Assembly: GCA_015767395.1 (NCBI GenBank)
Contig: JADWMI010000191.1
Location: 1-5,128 of the forward strand
Reading direction: 5' to 3'
DNA length: 5,128 nt
Origin: Bacteroidota bacterium
GTDB lineage: Bacteria > Bacteroidota > Bacteroidia > Flavobacteriales > Flavobacteriaceae
Position numbers and translations under genes: made by a program. How positions within the stretch are numbered: the first letter of the stretch is position 1; each line of letters begins with the position of its first letter. The notes under the pieces are model-generated. The model saw only the letters and a program-made list of their open reading frames with translations, was not told the DNA's origin and did no database searches. This document shows, one piece after another, positions 1 to 5,128 of the stretch.

Positions 1-3
1 ACA

Positions 4-55
4 TCTCTTTTAGGGAAAGATAGTTGCTTTGTTTATGACTTTTACAGATGCGACA
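4..55. repeat. Left copy of 52-bp imperfect direct repeat, possible insertion-sequence end
   Basis: This stretch aligns without gaps to 3683-3734 in the same orientation, with 44 of 52 positions identical by hand count. The last 18 bases (ACTTTTACAGATGCGACA) are exact. The differences fall mostly at first and second positions of the only open frame, so protein conservation does not explain the match. Similarity falls off sharply after base 55 and continues to the left edge, so the repeated element probably extends out of the window to the left. A sharp right boundary with an exact terminal block fits the end of an insertion sequence. I cannot name the family, and no transposase is visible here. 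Confidence 0.6.
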
Positions 56-68
56 TAACCTCAAAAAA

Positions 69-93
69 AAATATAGTTAATTTTACTATATTT
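69..93. terminator. AT-rich hairpin, possible weak bidirectional terminator
   Basis: A perfect 9-bp stem (AAATATAGT with ACTATATTT) closes a 7-nt loop (TAATTTT). Nine A residues at 63-71 precede and partly enter the stem, and TTTACTTT follows on the plus side. Read on the minus strand, the hairpin is followed by a run of nine U, the form of a Rho-independent terminator. The stem has only one G-C pair, so it would be weak. It could end transcription from whatever lies left of the window, or insulate the regulator gene from it. Confidence 0.3.
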
Positions 94-151
94 ACTTTAA
101 ATTGAATCTATTAGCATTATTCCAAAACTAGAGTATCAGTTGTCAAATCAG

Positions 152-181
152 GTTTATATAAGCCTTAAACTTATAGCAAAC
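152..181. promoter_or_regulatory. Imperfect inverted repeat in the regulator leader
   Basis: TATAAG (157-162) and CTTATA (170-175) are exact reverse complements around a 7-nt spacer. The symmetry resumes outside them as GTTT (152-155) and AAAC (178-181), with a 1-nt versus 2-nt bulge. It lies 20-50 nt upstream of the start codon at 201. It could be an operator, including one for autoregulation by the AraC-type protein, or a 5' leader hairpin. No clear Bacteroidota-type promoter (TAnnTTTG) or sigma-70-like pair could be placed in 106-200. Confidence 0.3.
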
Positions 182-183
182 TA

Positions 184-201
184 TAATAATAATAATAATA
201 A
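184..201 (+). repeat. (TAA)6 microsatellite touching the start codon
   Basis: Six uninterrupted TAA units end inside the ATG: the last A of the tract is the A of the start codon at 201-203. The tract occupies the position where a ribosome-binding site would normally lie, and no Shine-Dalgarno-like GGAG or AGGA is seen. Many Bacteroidota genes initiate from A-rich leaders without one. Slippage would change the spacing between upstream signals and the start codon without altering the protein. Confidence 0.7.
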
Positions 202-2285
202 TGTCAAAAAAACTTTCAATAAATGAGGCTTTTATTAAAAAATTGACAAAAATTATTAAGGTCAATTTAAAAAATGAAAATTTTGGTGTTGTGCAACTTG
301 CCAGTGAAATAGGACTTAGCAGATCGCAACTACATCGAAGATTAAATGATATAAACGGAAAATCTTCAAGCCAATTTATTAGGGAATATAGATTACAAAA
401 AGCAATGGAAATGCTACAAAGAAACCAGTTTACTGCTTCAGAAATAGCATATCGTGTTGGTTTTTCAAGCCCAACCTATTTTAATACTTGTTTCAACAAC
501 CTTTATGGCTATCCTCCAGGTGAAGTGAAATTTCAAAATGCTACGGTGGCTCCTAAAGTGAATATTTCAAAAAAAATGATGAGTTTGGTTCCATTAATAA
601 TTCTTATTGGATTAATCGTTTATAATGAAGGTTTTAATAAGCAAAATTCGGCCACCTTAAGTATTGAGAAAACAATTGCTGTTATGCCATTTATAAACGA
701 AAGTCTTAATGAAGAAAATATGTATTTCTGCAATGGTATCATGGCTGGAATAAGGGATAATTTGGCAAAAATTCCCGAATTTACCGTAGTATCCAGACGA
801 TCTGTTGAGAAATACAGAAAAAGCTTAGCCCCTTTAGATATTATCGCTAAAGAGCTTGATGTTAATTATTTGGTTGAAGGGCGTGTTCAGCGTATAGGAG
901 ATCGAGCCATTATATTTACTGAACTCATTAATGCTCAGAATAACAAAGTCCTTTGGTCTGAAAGCTATGATAAGGATGTTTCAGAAATTTTTGCTGTGCA
1001 AGCAAGTGTAATACAGTCAGTTACCGACAAACTTGAAGCTATAATCTCCCCTAATTTAAAATCTGATATAAATACAATACCTACGCAAGATAAATTGGCA
1101 TACGAACACTATTTAAAAGGAGAAGATCTCCGGTTTAAAGCATACAGACCGCTTCAAAAAACCAACGATTGGTTAGACTTTTTAAACGAAGCTCGGACAT
1201 CCTATGAATTAGCCATAAAACAAGATTCTCTTTATGTGCCTGCTTATTTGGGCTTGGCAATGACTGTTTTTGAAAAAAATGCTAATTATGTGAACGATGA
1301 AAATAATTTAGACGAGGTGTTAACTCTTACAACCAAGGCCTTACAAATAAATCCTAACAATGAATTGGCTTATTTAATTAGAGGAGATTATTATAAGAGT
1401 ATTAATCAAAACGATAAGGCTATTAATAATTATGAAAAGGCTTTGGAAATAATTCCAAATAATAGTAGGGCGTTATTTAGCTTAAGCAATATATACAAGA
1501 AAAATAATAATTATAAAGATGCCATATCAACTCTTAAAAAGTTAGAAAAAATTGCAAAATCCAGAGGTGATTTAATTCAATTATACAACCAATATATTCA
1601 TTTTTATAGAGTTCTAGAGCAACACGAAATGGTTGACTACTATTTTAATAAAATATTTGAGATTCAAACTGCACCTCTATTTAGAATGGATAGAGTTTGG
1701 TCATACGTACAGTCAAATCGATTTGATGAAGCACTTATATATACTGAAGAAAAACTACTTGAAGAGAACCAACAACGAAATGGAATCTTAGCTTATATAT
1801 ATCTACGTAAAAAAGAATTCCCTAAAGCATTGAAGTATTATAAAAAATGTTACGAGCAAGTTGAAGTAGCAGGCATAAATTCACTTGCTTCGAGATTTGT
1901 TTATGGTGGATATGGTAGATCCTTGATTGATATGGGACAATCTGAAATGGGCCTGAAAATGATAAAAAAGCAAATTTCTGTTAATAATGAAATAATCAAT
2001 TCTAAACGAAGTATTGACAAACCCATTAGTTACTTAAATAATACTCAACTCTATTCATACTTAGGGCAATATGAACAAGTCTACGAAAATATTAAAAGAT
2101 TCGAAGCAATAAATGGATGGCTGTACTGGGAGTGGATGGTTAATTGGGTAAAAACAGAATTACAATATGATTTACTAAGCAAAGATCCCATTTATAAAGC
2201 ATGGATAGAAAGAGGCGAAAAACAACTTACAGACACCCAAAACCAAATAAGACCTTATTTACCTTTAACACCCCCAAATAATTAA
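201..2285 (+). CDS. Membrane-anchored AraC-family transcriptional regulator with TolB-like and TPR domains
   Basis: Predicted one-component regulator of 694 residues. Residues about 20-111 form an AraC-type DNA-binding domain: the first helix-turn-helix is near 28-50 (LASEIGLSRSQLHRRL), the second near 78-105 (ASEIAYRVGFSSPTYFNTCF, then GYPP). One hydrophobic helix at about 126-142 follows a KK pair, so the DNA-binding end should face the cytoplasm and the rest lie outside the inner membrane. Residues about 157-282 resemble the TolB/FlgO-like domain (IAVMPFINES, then VNYLVEGRVQRIGDRAIIF and LWSESYDKD). TPR-like helices fill about 296-660, clearest at 374-450 and 527-553. The start is fixed by an in-frame TAG at 174-176 with no usable start between. 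The gene is intact and of normal length for flavobacterial proteins with this architecture. Known from family: HTH and TPR folds. Inferred: the TPR part senses a periplasmic ligand or partner. The target genes are unknown. Confidence 0.9.
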   Translation: MSKKLSINEAFIKKLTKIIKVNLKNENFGVVQLASEIGLSRSQLHRRLNDINGKSSSQFIREYRLQKAMEMLQRNQFTASEIAYRVGFSSPTYFNTCFNNLYGYPPGEVKFQNATVAPKVNISKKMMSLVPLIILIGLIVYNEGFNKQNSATLSIEKTIAVMPFINESLNEENMYFCNGIMAGIRDNLAKIPEFTVVSRRSVEKYRKSLAPLDIIAKELDVNYLVEGRVQRIGDRAIIFTELINAQNNKVLWSESYDKDVSEIFAVQASVIQSVTDKLEAIISPNLKSDINTIPTQDKLAYEHYLKGEDLRFKAYRPLQKTNDWLDFLNEARTSYELAIKQDSLYVPAYLGLAMTVFEKNANYVNDENNLDEVLTLTTKALQINPNNELAYLIRGDYYKSINQNDKAINNYEKALEIIPNNSRALFSLSNIYKKNNNYKDAISTLKKLEKIAKSRGDLIQLYNQYIHFYRVLEQHEMVDYYFNKIFEIQTAPLFRMDRVWSYVQSNRFDEALIYTEEKLLEENQQRNGILAYIYLRKKEFPKALKYYKKCYEQVEVAGINSLASRFVYGGYGRSLIDMGQSEMGLKMIKKQISVNNEIINSKRSIDKPISYLNNTQLYSYLGQYEQVYENIKRFEAINGWLYWEWMVNWVKTELQYDLLSKDPIYKAWIERGEKQLTDTQNQIRPYLPLTPPNN

Positions 2286-2306
2286 TTTAAAATAACTCCT
2301 TTTTTA

Positions 2307-2444
2307 TTAAATTACTTCTCTTAAGATACTTTTTAAATAAGGATATATATTAAAGTTTAATTGACATTCTTGCAATTCATCGTAGTAAATTTTTAGGTTT
2401 TCAACCAATTTCTCCTTTAAATTTTCCGAACACCTCTTTGTGAA
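2307..2444 (-). pseudogene. Coding-like minus-strand scrap, possible C-terminal gene relic
   Basis: An open stretch of 45 codons ends in TAA and has no start codon of its own, because an in-frame TAA precedes it. The translation contains ENLKEKLVENLKIYYDELQ and then YPYLKSILREVI, rich in K, E and L and compatible with helices, unlike random AT-rich sequence. It may be the tail of a gene whose front is lost. I do not recognise the family, and chance remains a fair alternative at this length. Confidence 0.25.
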
Positions 2445-2491
2445 TTAATTTTTATTTTTTAAACTGCTCTTTATCAGACATCTAAAACATT

Positions 2492-2587
2492 TTACGCAAC
2501 ATAATTTAAAGGCTTTAAAAATAGATCGGAACTAATTACAACCCAATTGCTATGTGTTGCTCCAGTTTTTATGACACCTTGAGCCAT
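2492..2587 (-). pseudogene. 31-codon minus-strand reading frame, possible N-terminal gene relic
   Basis: The ATG at 2587-2585 opens a 31-residue product beginning MAQGVIKTGATHSNWVVISS, with an ordinary protein-like composition and an A-rich leader (TTAAAGATTAATA). It stops at a TAA. A further minus-strand start lies about 20 nt on (MSDKEQFKK, then stop), as expected if one longer gene were broken by stops and shifts together with the 2307-2444 scrap. I do not recognise the family. Its start lies only 24 nt from the divergent plus-strand start at 2612, leaving little room for two promoters. Confidence 0.3.
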
Positions 2588-2611
2588 TATTAATCTTTAA
2601 CAAAAAAAATT

Positions 2612-2838
2612 ATGAAAAATGTAATCACATGCTTATTGGCACTACCGTTATTACTCATTTCTTCTCAAGAAAATGACATGGTCTAAATACCTAAACAAGA
2701 AAGCAGTACATTAAATATTAATTAAATGAAGTACTCTTTGAATACAATAATCAGCCTGCAAAAATGGAACTTTTATTAGACGAAGAAGCTGGCAACACAT
2801 TTGTATTTAATGACAAAACTAGGTTTACTGCAAATTAT
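2612..2838 (+). pseudogene. Degraded secreted or lipoprotein gene, N-terminal fragments
   Basis: ATG 2612 opens a 24-residue peptide ending at TAA 2684-2686. It has a positive N-terminus, a Leu-rich hydrophobic core (CLLALPLLLIS) and then SQENDMV, the look of a type II signal peptide. The expected lipobox cysteine is replaced by serine (LISS where LISC is expected; TCT is one base from TGT). Coding-like sequence resumes in another frame at 2725-2838 (VLFEYNNQPAKMELLLDEE, then NTFVFNDKTRF) and ends at TAA 2839-2841. At least one frameshift and two stops therefore interrupt the gene. It may be the front of the same ruined gene as the protease at 3137-3682, but I cannot prove continuity. Confidence 0.5.
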
Positions 2839-2858
2839 TAACAGATAAATTATATAGA

Positions 2859-3080
2859 ATGAGAGAAGTTAGAAAAACATTTAAAATGGTAATTGCAGGA
2901 ATGATTGTTTACGAACTTGAGCATATTGAAAGCAGTATTTACCAGGAAAGCGAATTAATAGAGATAAAGAAAGCATTAAATATAGGTGGCGTTAGAAAAT
3001 GTGTTTCTTGTAATAACAAAACATATAAAGAAGGTGCTTCTTATTGTGATGAACATATGAGAGTAGATGAATTGAGTTAA
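2859..3080 (+). CDS. Hypothetical 73-residue protein with CxxC-x11-CxxH motif; possibly part of a pseudogene
   Basis: An intact ATG-to-TAA frame. Its last third holds CVSCNNKTYKEGASYCDEH, a C-x2-C-x11-C-x2-H spacing that could bind one zinc ion. It resembles the short terminal Cys/His motifs (YCxxH) found at the ends of assorted small Bacteroidota proteins; that resemblance is from memory, not a search. The first part is helix-like (ELEHIESSIYQESELIEIKK). The frame is also open upstream of the ATG back to 2823 and lies among broken fragments, so it may be the surviving tail of a longer decayed gene. Its TAA overlaps an ATG (TAATG, 3078-3082) that opens a further 17 codons before stops. No ribosome-binding site is seen. 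Function unknown. Confidence 0.4.
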   Translation: MREVRKTFKMVIAGMIVYELEHIESSIYQESELIEIKKALNIGGVRKCVSCNNKTYKEGASYCDEHMRVDELS

Positions 3081-3136
3081 TGTTTTATAACAATTTAGGA
3101 AACAAACAAATGATCGAAGCTTTTGTAACTTAATGA

Positions 3137-3682
3137 CCCAAGAAATTTTTTCCTGGTACAGATCAGCTTATATGGATTGATGGAATCGAAAAAGGAATCG
3201 AAAGCGGTATCACATCTAATAAAACATTAAATACTATTATTAGCGTGGTGAAAACCAAGAATTCAGTTAATTGCTCCGAAATCCTTAATTATATAATGCA
3301 TAAACAACCGCTTCTTATGATGTATATAAGGATGTAGGTTTTGTTCAAATTATTTTATTTTGGAGGAGCCGGTCGGACAAATTAATAGATCCATTCTTCA
3401 TGGAGATAATCTTCCAGAAGCATTTTTTGAGGCTCTTAAAGAAGAAGGAGAAAGAACGCTTGGTGTTACTTTCACTTTTATTTTCGTTATCGAAGATGGA
3501 CCAACAAACATTGATCAAAATGGTAAATATGACGCCGCTATGCTTTTAGAGAAATATATCTAAATAGTTCTCGTATTTTCCAAGATGCTCCAGATGATGT
3601 TTTGTTTAATGCTATTGTAGCCTATGAAACTGTAGTTATGCATGAAGTTGGTCTTGGCTTAAGTCAAGCACACTTTGGAAAA
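3137..3682 (+). pseudogene. Frameshifted zinc metalloprotease (matrixin/metzincin-like), inactivated and truncated
   Basis: Protein-like fragments follow one another in shifting frames. 3137-3334 gives FFPGTDQLIWIDGIEKGIES. 3304-3360 gives TTASYDVYKDVGFVQIILF. 3359-3376 gives FGGAGR. About 3372-3545 gives RSILHGDNLPEAFFEALKEE, then TLGVTFTFIFV and GPTNIDQNGKYDAAM. 3548-3682 gives REIYLNSSRIF and then MHEVGLGLSQAHFGK. The order and wording match secreted bacterial metalloproteases carrying HExGHxLSQAHFG. The metzincin pattern HExxHxxxxxH is visible, but the second zinc-binding His is Leu (CTT at 3653-3655), which should abolish catalysis. At least four frame changes interrupt it, and the C-terminal part after HFGK is missing where the 52-bp repeat starts. 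A TTG start at 3360 would give a 67-residue frame, but that is only one slice of this relic. Confidence 0.8.
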
Positions 3683-3734
3683 TCTTTTATAGGCAAAAAT
3701 AGTTCTTTTGTTTTTCACTTTTACAGATGCGACA
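3683..3734. repeat. Right copy of 52-bp imperfect direct repeat, possible insertion-sequence end
   Basis: This is the counterpart of 4-55: same orientation, 44 of 52 identical, last 18 bases exact. On its left it joins the metalloprotease relic directly after the HFGK codons. On its right it abuts the response-regulator end. Only about 52 bp are present with no transposase beside them, so this looks like a solo remnant left when an element that had inserted in the protease gene was deleted together with the protease 3' end. Confidence 0.6.
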
Positions 3735-3749
3735 GCACCACAGAACCTC

Positions 3750-3776
3750 ATATTCTTAATTTAGAGTATTTTTTTT
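3750..3776 (+). terminator. Probable weak Rho-independent terminator, plus strand
   Basis: ATATTCT (3750-3756) can pair with AGAGTAT (3763-3769) through seven pairs, one of them U-G, around a 6-nt loop. Eight T residues follow at 3769-3776. The polarity suits transcripts arriving from the left, that is, from the ruined protease region. On the minus strand the wobble pair becomes a mismatch and no U-run follows, so it would not serve the response-regulator operon. It overlaps the stop codon of that gene. The stem is AT-rich, so strength is doubtful. Confidence 0.35.
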
Positions 3777-4462
3777 GAATTGAACTTATATCCAACACCA
3801 CTTATAGTTTTAATAAATATCGGATTTGATGGTTCTTTTTCAATCTTCTTTCTAATATCCAAAATAAAATTATCGACTGTTCTAGTCGTTGGAATTTTAT
3901 CATATCCCCATACTTCATTTAATAAATCGTGTCTGTGTACAACTTCTCCTTTATGCTGTATAAGGTAATGAAGTATTGAAAATTCTTTTCTTGTAAAACG
4001 TATTTCTTCTCCATCAATATGCACCTCCATTTTTTTGAAATTAATTTCCACATTTCCGAAAGCGTACCGCTCTAATTCTGTTTTTAATGGATATGATCTC
4101 CTAAGAACAGCCCTAATTCTGGCAAGAAGCTCAGAAAGGCTAAATGGTTTTGTTATATAATCATCAGCTCCGTAATCCAATCCTATTATTTTATCCATTT
4201 CAGAACTTCTGGCTGTTAGCATCAAAACAGGGATCAATGGTTTTTCCAATTTTACCTTTTTGCATATTTCAAGGCCATTCATTCCTGGAAGCATAATGTC
4301 TAGAATTAACAAATCTATTTGGTTTTGCAATGCCATTTTCAAGCCCTCATTTCCATTAAGCGAAGTGCTTACATTATAGCCTTCAATAATTAAATTGTCT
4401 TTTAAACCCATAAGGATACTTATGTCGTCTTCAACAACTAAAATGTGTCTTTTTTTCTCCAT
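3761..4462 (-). CDS. OmpR/PhoB-family response regulator
   Basis: Transcriptional regulator of 233 residues, full length for the family. The receiver domain (about 5-118) carries the acidic pair E11-D12-D13, the phospho-acceptor D55 (LLILDIMLPGMNG), T83 (LMLTAR) and K105 (YITKPF). The winged-helix DNA-binding domain (about 130-230) shows FTRKEFSILHYLIQHKGEVV, the recognition region TTRTVDNFILDIRKKIE and the closing wing IKTISGVGYKF. All active-site residues are present. It starts at ATG 4462, nine nt after the stop of the histidine kinase, so the two are almost certainly co-transcribed and a cognate pair. Known from family: phosphorylation at D55 promotes dimerisation and binding to direct repeats. 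The regulon cannot be deduced from this window. It converges with the plus-strand protease relic, and no minus-strand terminator is evident after its stop. Confidence 0.95.
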   Translation of the reverse strand: MEKKRHILVVEDDISILMGLKDNLIIEGYNVSTSLNGNEGLKMALQNQIDLLILDIMLPGMNGLEICKKVKLEKPLIPVLMLTARSSEMDKIIGLDYGADDYITKPFSLSELLARIRAVLRRSYPLKTELERYAFGNVEINFKKMEVHIDGEEIRFTRKEFSILHYLIQHKGEVVHRHDLLNEVWGYDKIPTTRTVDNFILDIRKKIEKEPSNPIFIKTISGVGYKFNSKKIL

Positions 4463-4471
4463 GATACAACA

Positions 4472-5128
4472 CTATAAATTTAATACAATTGTAAACAAAC
4501 TTCCCTTGTTTACAGTACTACTTACAAGAAGTTTTCCATTTTGGGCCTCGATAATGTCTTTACTTACGGTTAAACCCAAACCTGTTCCACTGATATTTTC
4601 ATTTTTTTTGGAATTCACACGGTAGAACTTTTCAAAAATATTTTTGAGTTTATCTTCTGGGATACCAATGCCATGGTCTTTTACTTCAATAAAAGCCTTG
4701 TCCTCGTTTTCATACAAACGTATTTCAATTTTCCTCCTATTATCCGAGTATTTTATGGCATTGCTAATCAAATTTGAAAGCACTTGCTTTAAGCCTTCCG
4801 GATCAACAACAGCCACAATGTTTTCGTTTAGATCTAGCATCACTTCAAAGTTGTTAATTTCTAACCAGTAATTCATTTCATGCATTATGTCATCCACTAT
4901 TTCAGCTAAATTGAATTCCTTAAGATGGTATTTTAGCTTGTTGTTTTCGCTTCTTGAAAAATCGAGAATATTATTCACCATTCTCTTAAGTCTTTCACTT
5001 TCTTTTACAATGATATGTGCATATTTTTTTTGTTGTTCTTTAGAAGCAACCCGCCCTAATACAATAGAATCAGCAAACATATTTATGGATGTTAATGGGG
5101 TTTTTAATTCGTGCGTTACATTGGAAAC
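4472..5128 (-). CDS. Sensor histidine kinase, C-terminal 218 residues (5' end outside window)
   Basis: The reading frame is open to the right edge, and the first visible codons give VSNVTHELKTPLTSI, the dimerisation H-box with the phospho-accepting histidine at visible residue 6 (codon 5113-5111). The Met at 5080 is therefore internal and not the start. The rest shows the DHp helices (SERLKRMVNNILDFSRSE), the N-box (LKQVLSNLISNAIKYS, about 114-128), the G1 motif DHGIGI (151-156), the F-box (FEKFYRV) and the G2 motif GTGLGL (181-186). The catalytic core is complete. The sensor part and any membrane segments lie beyond position 5128, so the stimulus cannot be inferred. It ends in TAG at 4474-4472, followed after 9 nt by its response regulator. 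Confidence 0.95.
   Translation of the reverse strand, partial: VSNVTHELKTPLTSINMFADSIVLGRVASKEQQKKYAHIIVKESERLKRMVNNILDFSRSENNKLKYHLKEFNLAEIVDDIMHEMNYWLEINNFEVMLDLNENIVAVVDPEGLKQVLSNLISNAIKYSDNRRKIEIRLYENEDKAFIEVKDHGIGIPEDKLKNIFEKFYRVNSKKNENISGTGLGLTVSKDIIEAQNGKLLVSSTVNKGSLFTIVLNL

Larger units (their letters stand above)
2286..2611. other. Gene-poor spacer with coding-like scraps
   Basis: No intact gene is seen. The stretch is very AT-rich. Just after the regulator stop there is an 8-bp AT-only inverted repeat (2283-2290 with 2307-2314), too weak to call a terminator. Two short minus-strand reading frames (2307-2444 and 2492-2587) have protein-like composition and are listed separately as possible relics. 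No convincing promoter for the plus-strand fragment starting at 2612 could be placed. Confidence 0.6.

Noticed and set aside
1..105. Open frame from the left edge to TGA 103-105, as the tail of an upstream protein
   Set aside because: The frame is open, but between the two repeat copies most substitutions fall at first and second codon positions, so there is no sign of protein conservation. The sequence after base 60 is low-complexity. A repeat end explains it better.
2283..2314. Inverted repeat TAATTTAA/TTAAATTA as terminator of the AraC/TPR gene
   Set aside because: It is an AT-only 8-bp stem with a 16-nt loop and no T-run directly after it; too weak to call.
3360..3563. 67-residue gene starting at TTG
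   Set aside because: It is one frame-slice of the metalloprotease relic. Homologous sequence continues before and after it in other frames.
3780..3968. Plus-strand reading frame
   Set aside because: It is a shadow of the response-regulator gene, which has complete family motifs on the other strand.
4395..4871. Two plus-strand reading frames (4395-4625 and 4644-4871)
   Set aside because: They are antisense to the response regulator and the histidine kinase; no motifs and no leader support them.
4472..5080. Histidine kinase starting at the Met at 5080
   Set aside because: The frame continues upstream with the phospho-accepting H-box, so this Met is internal.
1..5128. CRISPR array, tRNA, rRNA, toxin-antitoxin or defence system
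   Set aside because: No regularly spaced repeats, RNA-gene landmarks or paired small toxin/antitoxin frames were seen. The window shows a one-component regulator, a two-component pair and debris.

Overview
The window is strongly AT-rich and reads as chromosome of a member of Bacteroidota, most likely a marine or soil Flavobacteriaceae species. Supporting signs are TAA stops, A-rich leaders without clear Shine-Dalgarno sequences, a membrane-anchored AraC/TolB-like/TPR regulator of a kind common in that family, and a classical histidine kinase followed by an OmpR-type regulator. The organism is inferred from style and protein families, not from a marker gene.

Layout. Positions 1-200 hold an imperfect copy of a ~52-bp repeat (4-55), an AT hairpin (69-93), an inverted repeat (152-181) and a TAA microsatellite that runs into the start codon of the first gene. 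Positions 201-2285 (+) are an intact 694-residue regulator with an N-terminal AraC helix-turn-helix, one membrane segment, a TolB/FlgO-like domain and C-terminal TPRs. Positions 2286-3682 are a graveyard: two short minus-strand coding-like scraps, the start of a broken lipoprotein-like gene, a 73-codon Cys/His-rich reading frame that may or may not be real, and a badly frameshifted secreted metalloprotease (matrixin/metzincin-like) whose zinc motif has lost its second histidine. The protease homology stops dead at 3682, where the second copy of the 52-bp repeat (3683-3734) begins in the same orientation as the first. A weak plus-strand terminator (3750-3776) follows. Positions 3761-5128 (-) hold an intact OmpR/PhoB-type response regulator and, 9 nt upstream of it, the 3' part of its sensor histidine kinase, which runs off the right edge.

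How the genes relate. The kinase and response regulator form a standard two-component operon read leftwards. The AraC/TPR protein is a separate one-component regulator read rightwards. Nothing visible links the two or identifies their targets. The most informative signal is the decayed region between them: two similar short repeats, probably ends of the same insertion sequence, bracket the regulator and the ruined protease. This suggests repeated insertion followed by deletion at this locus. I see no new multi-gene system here.
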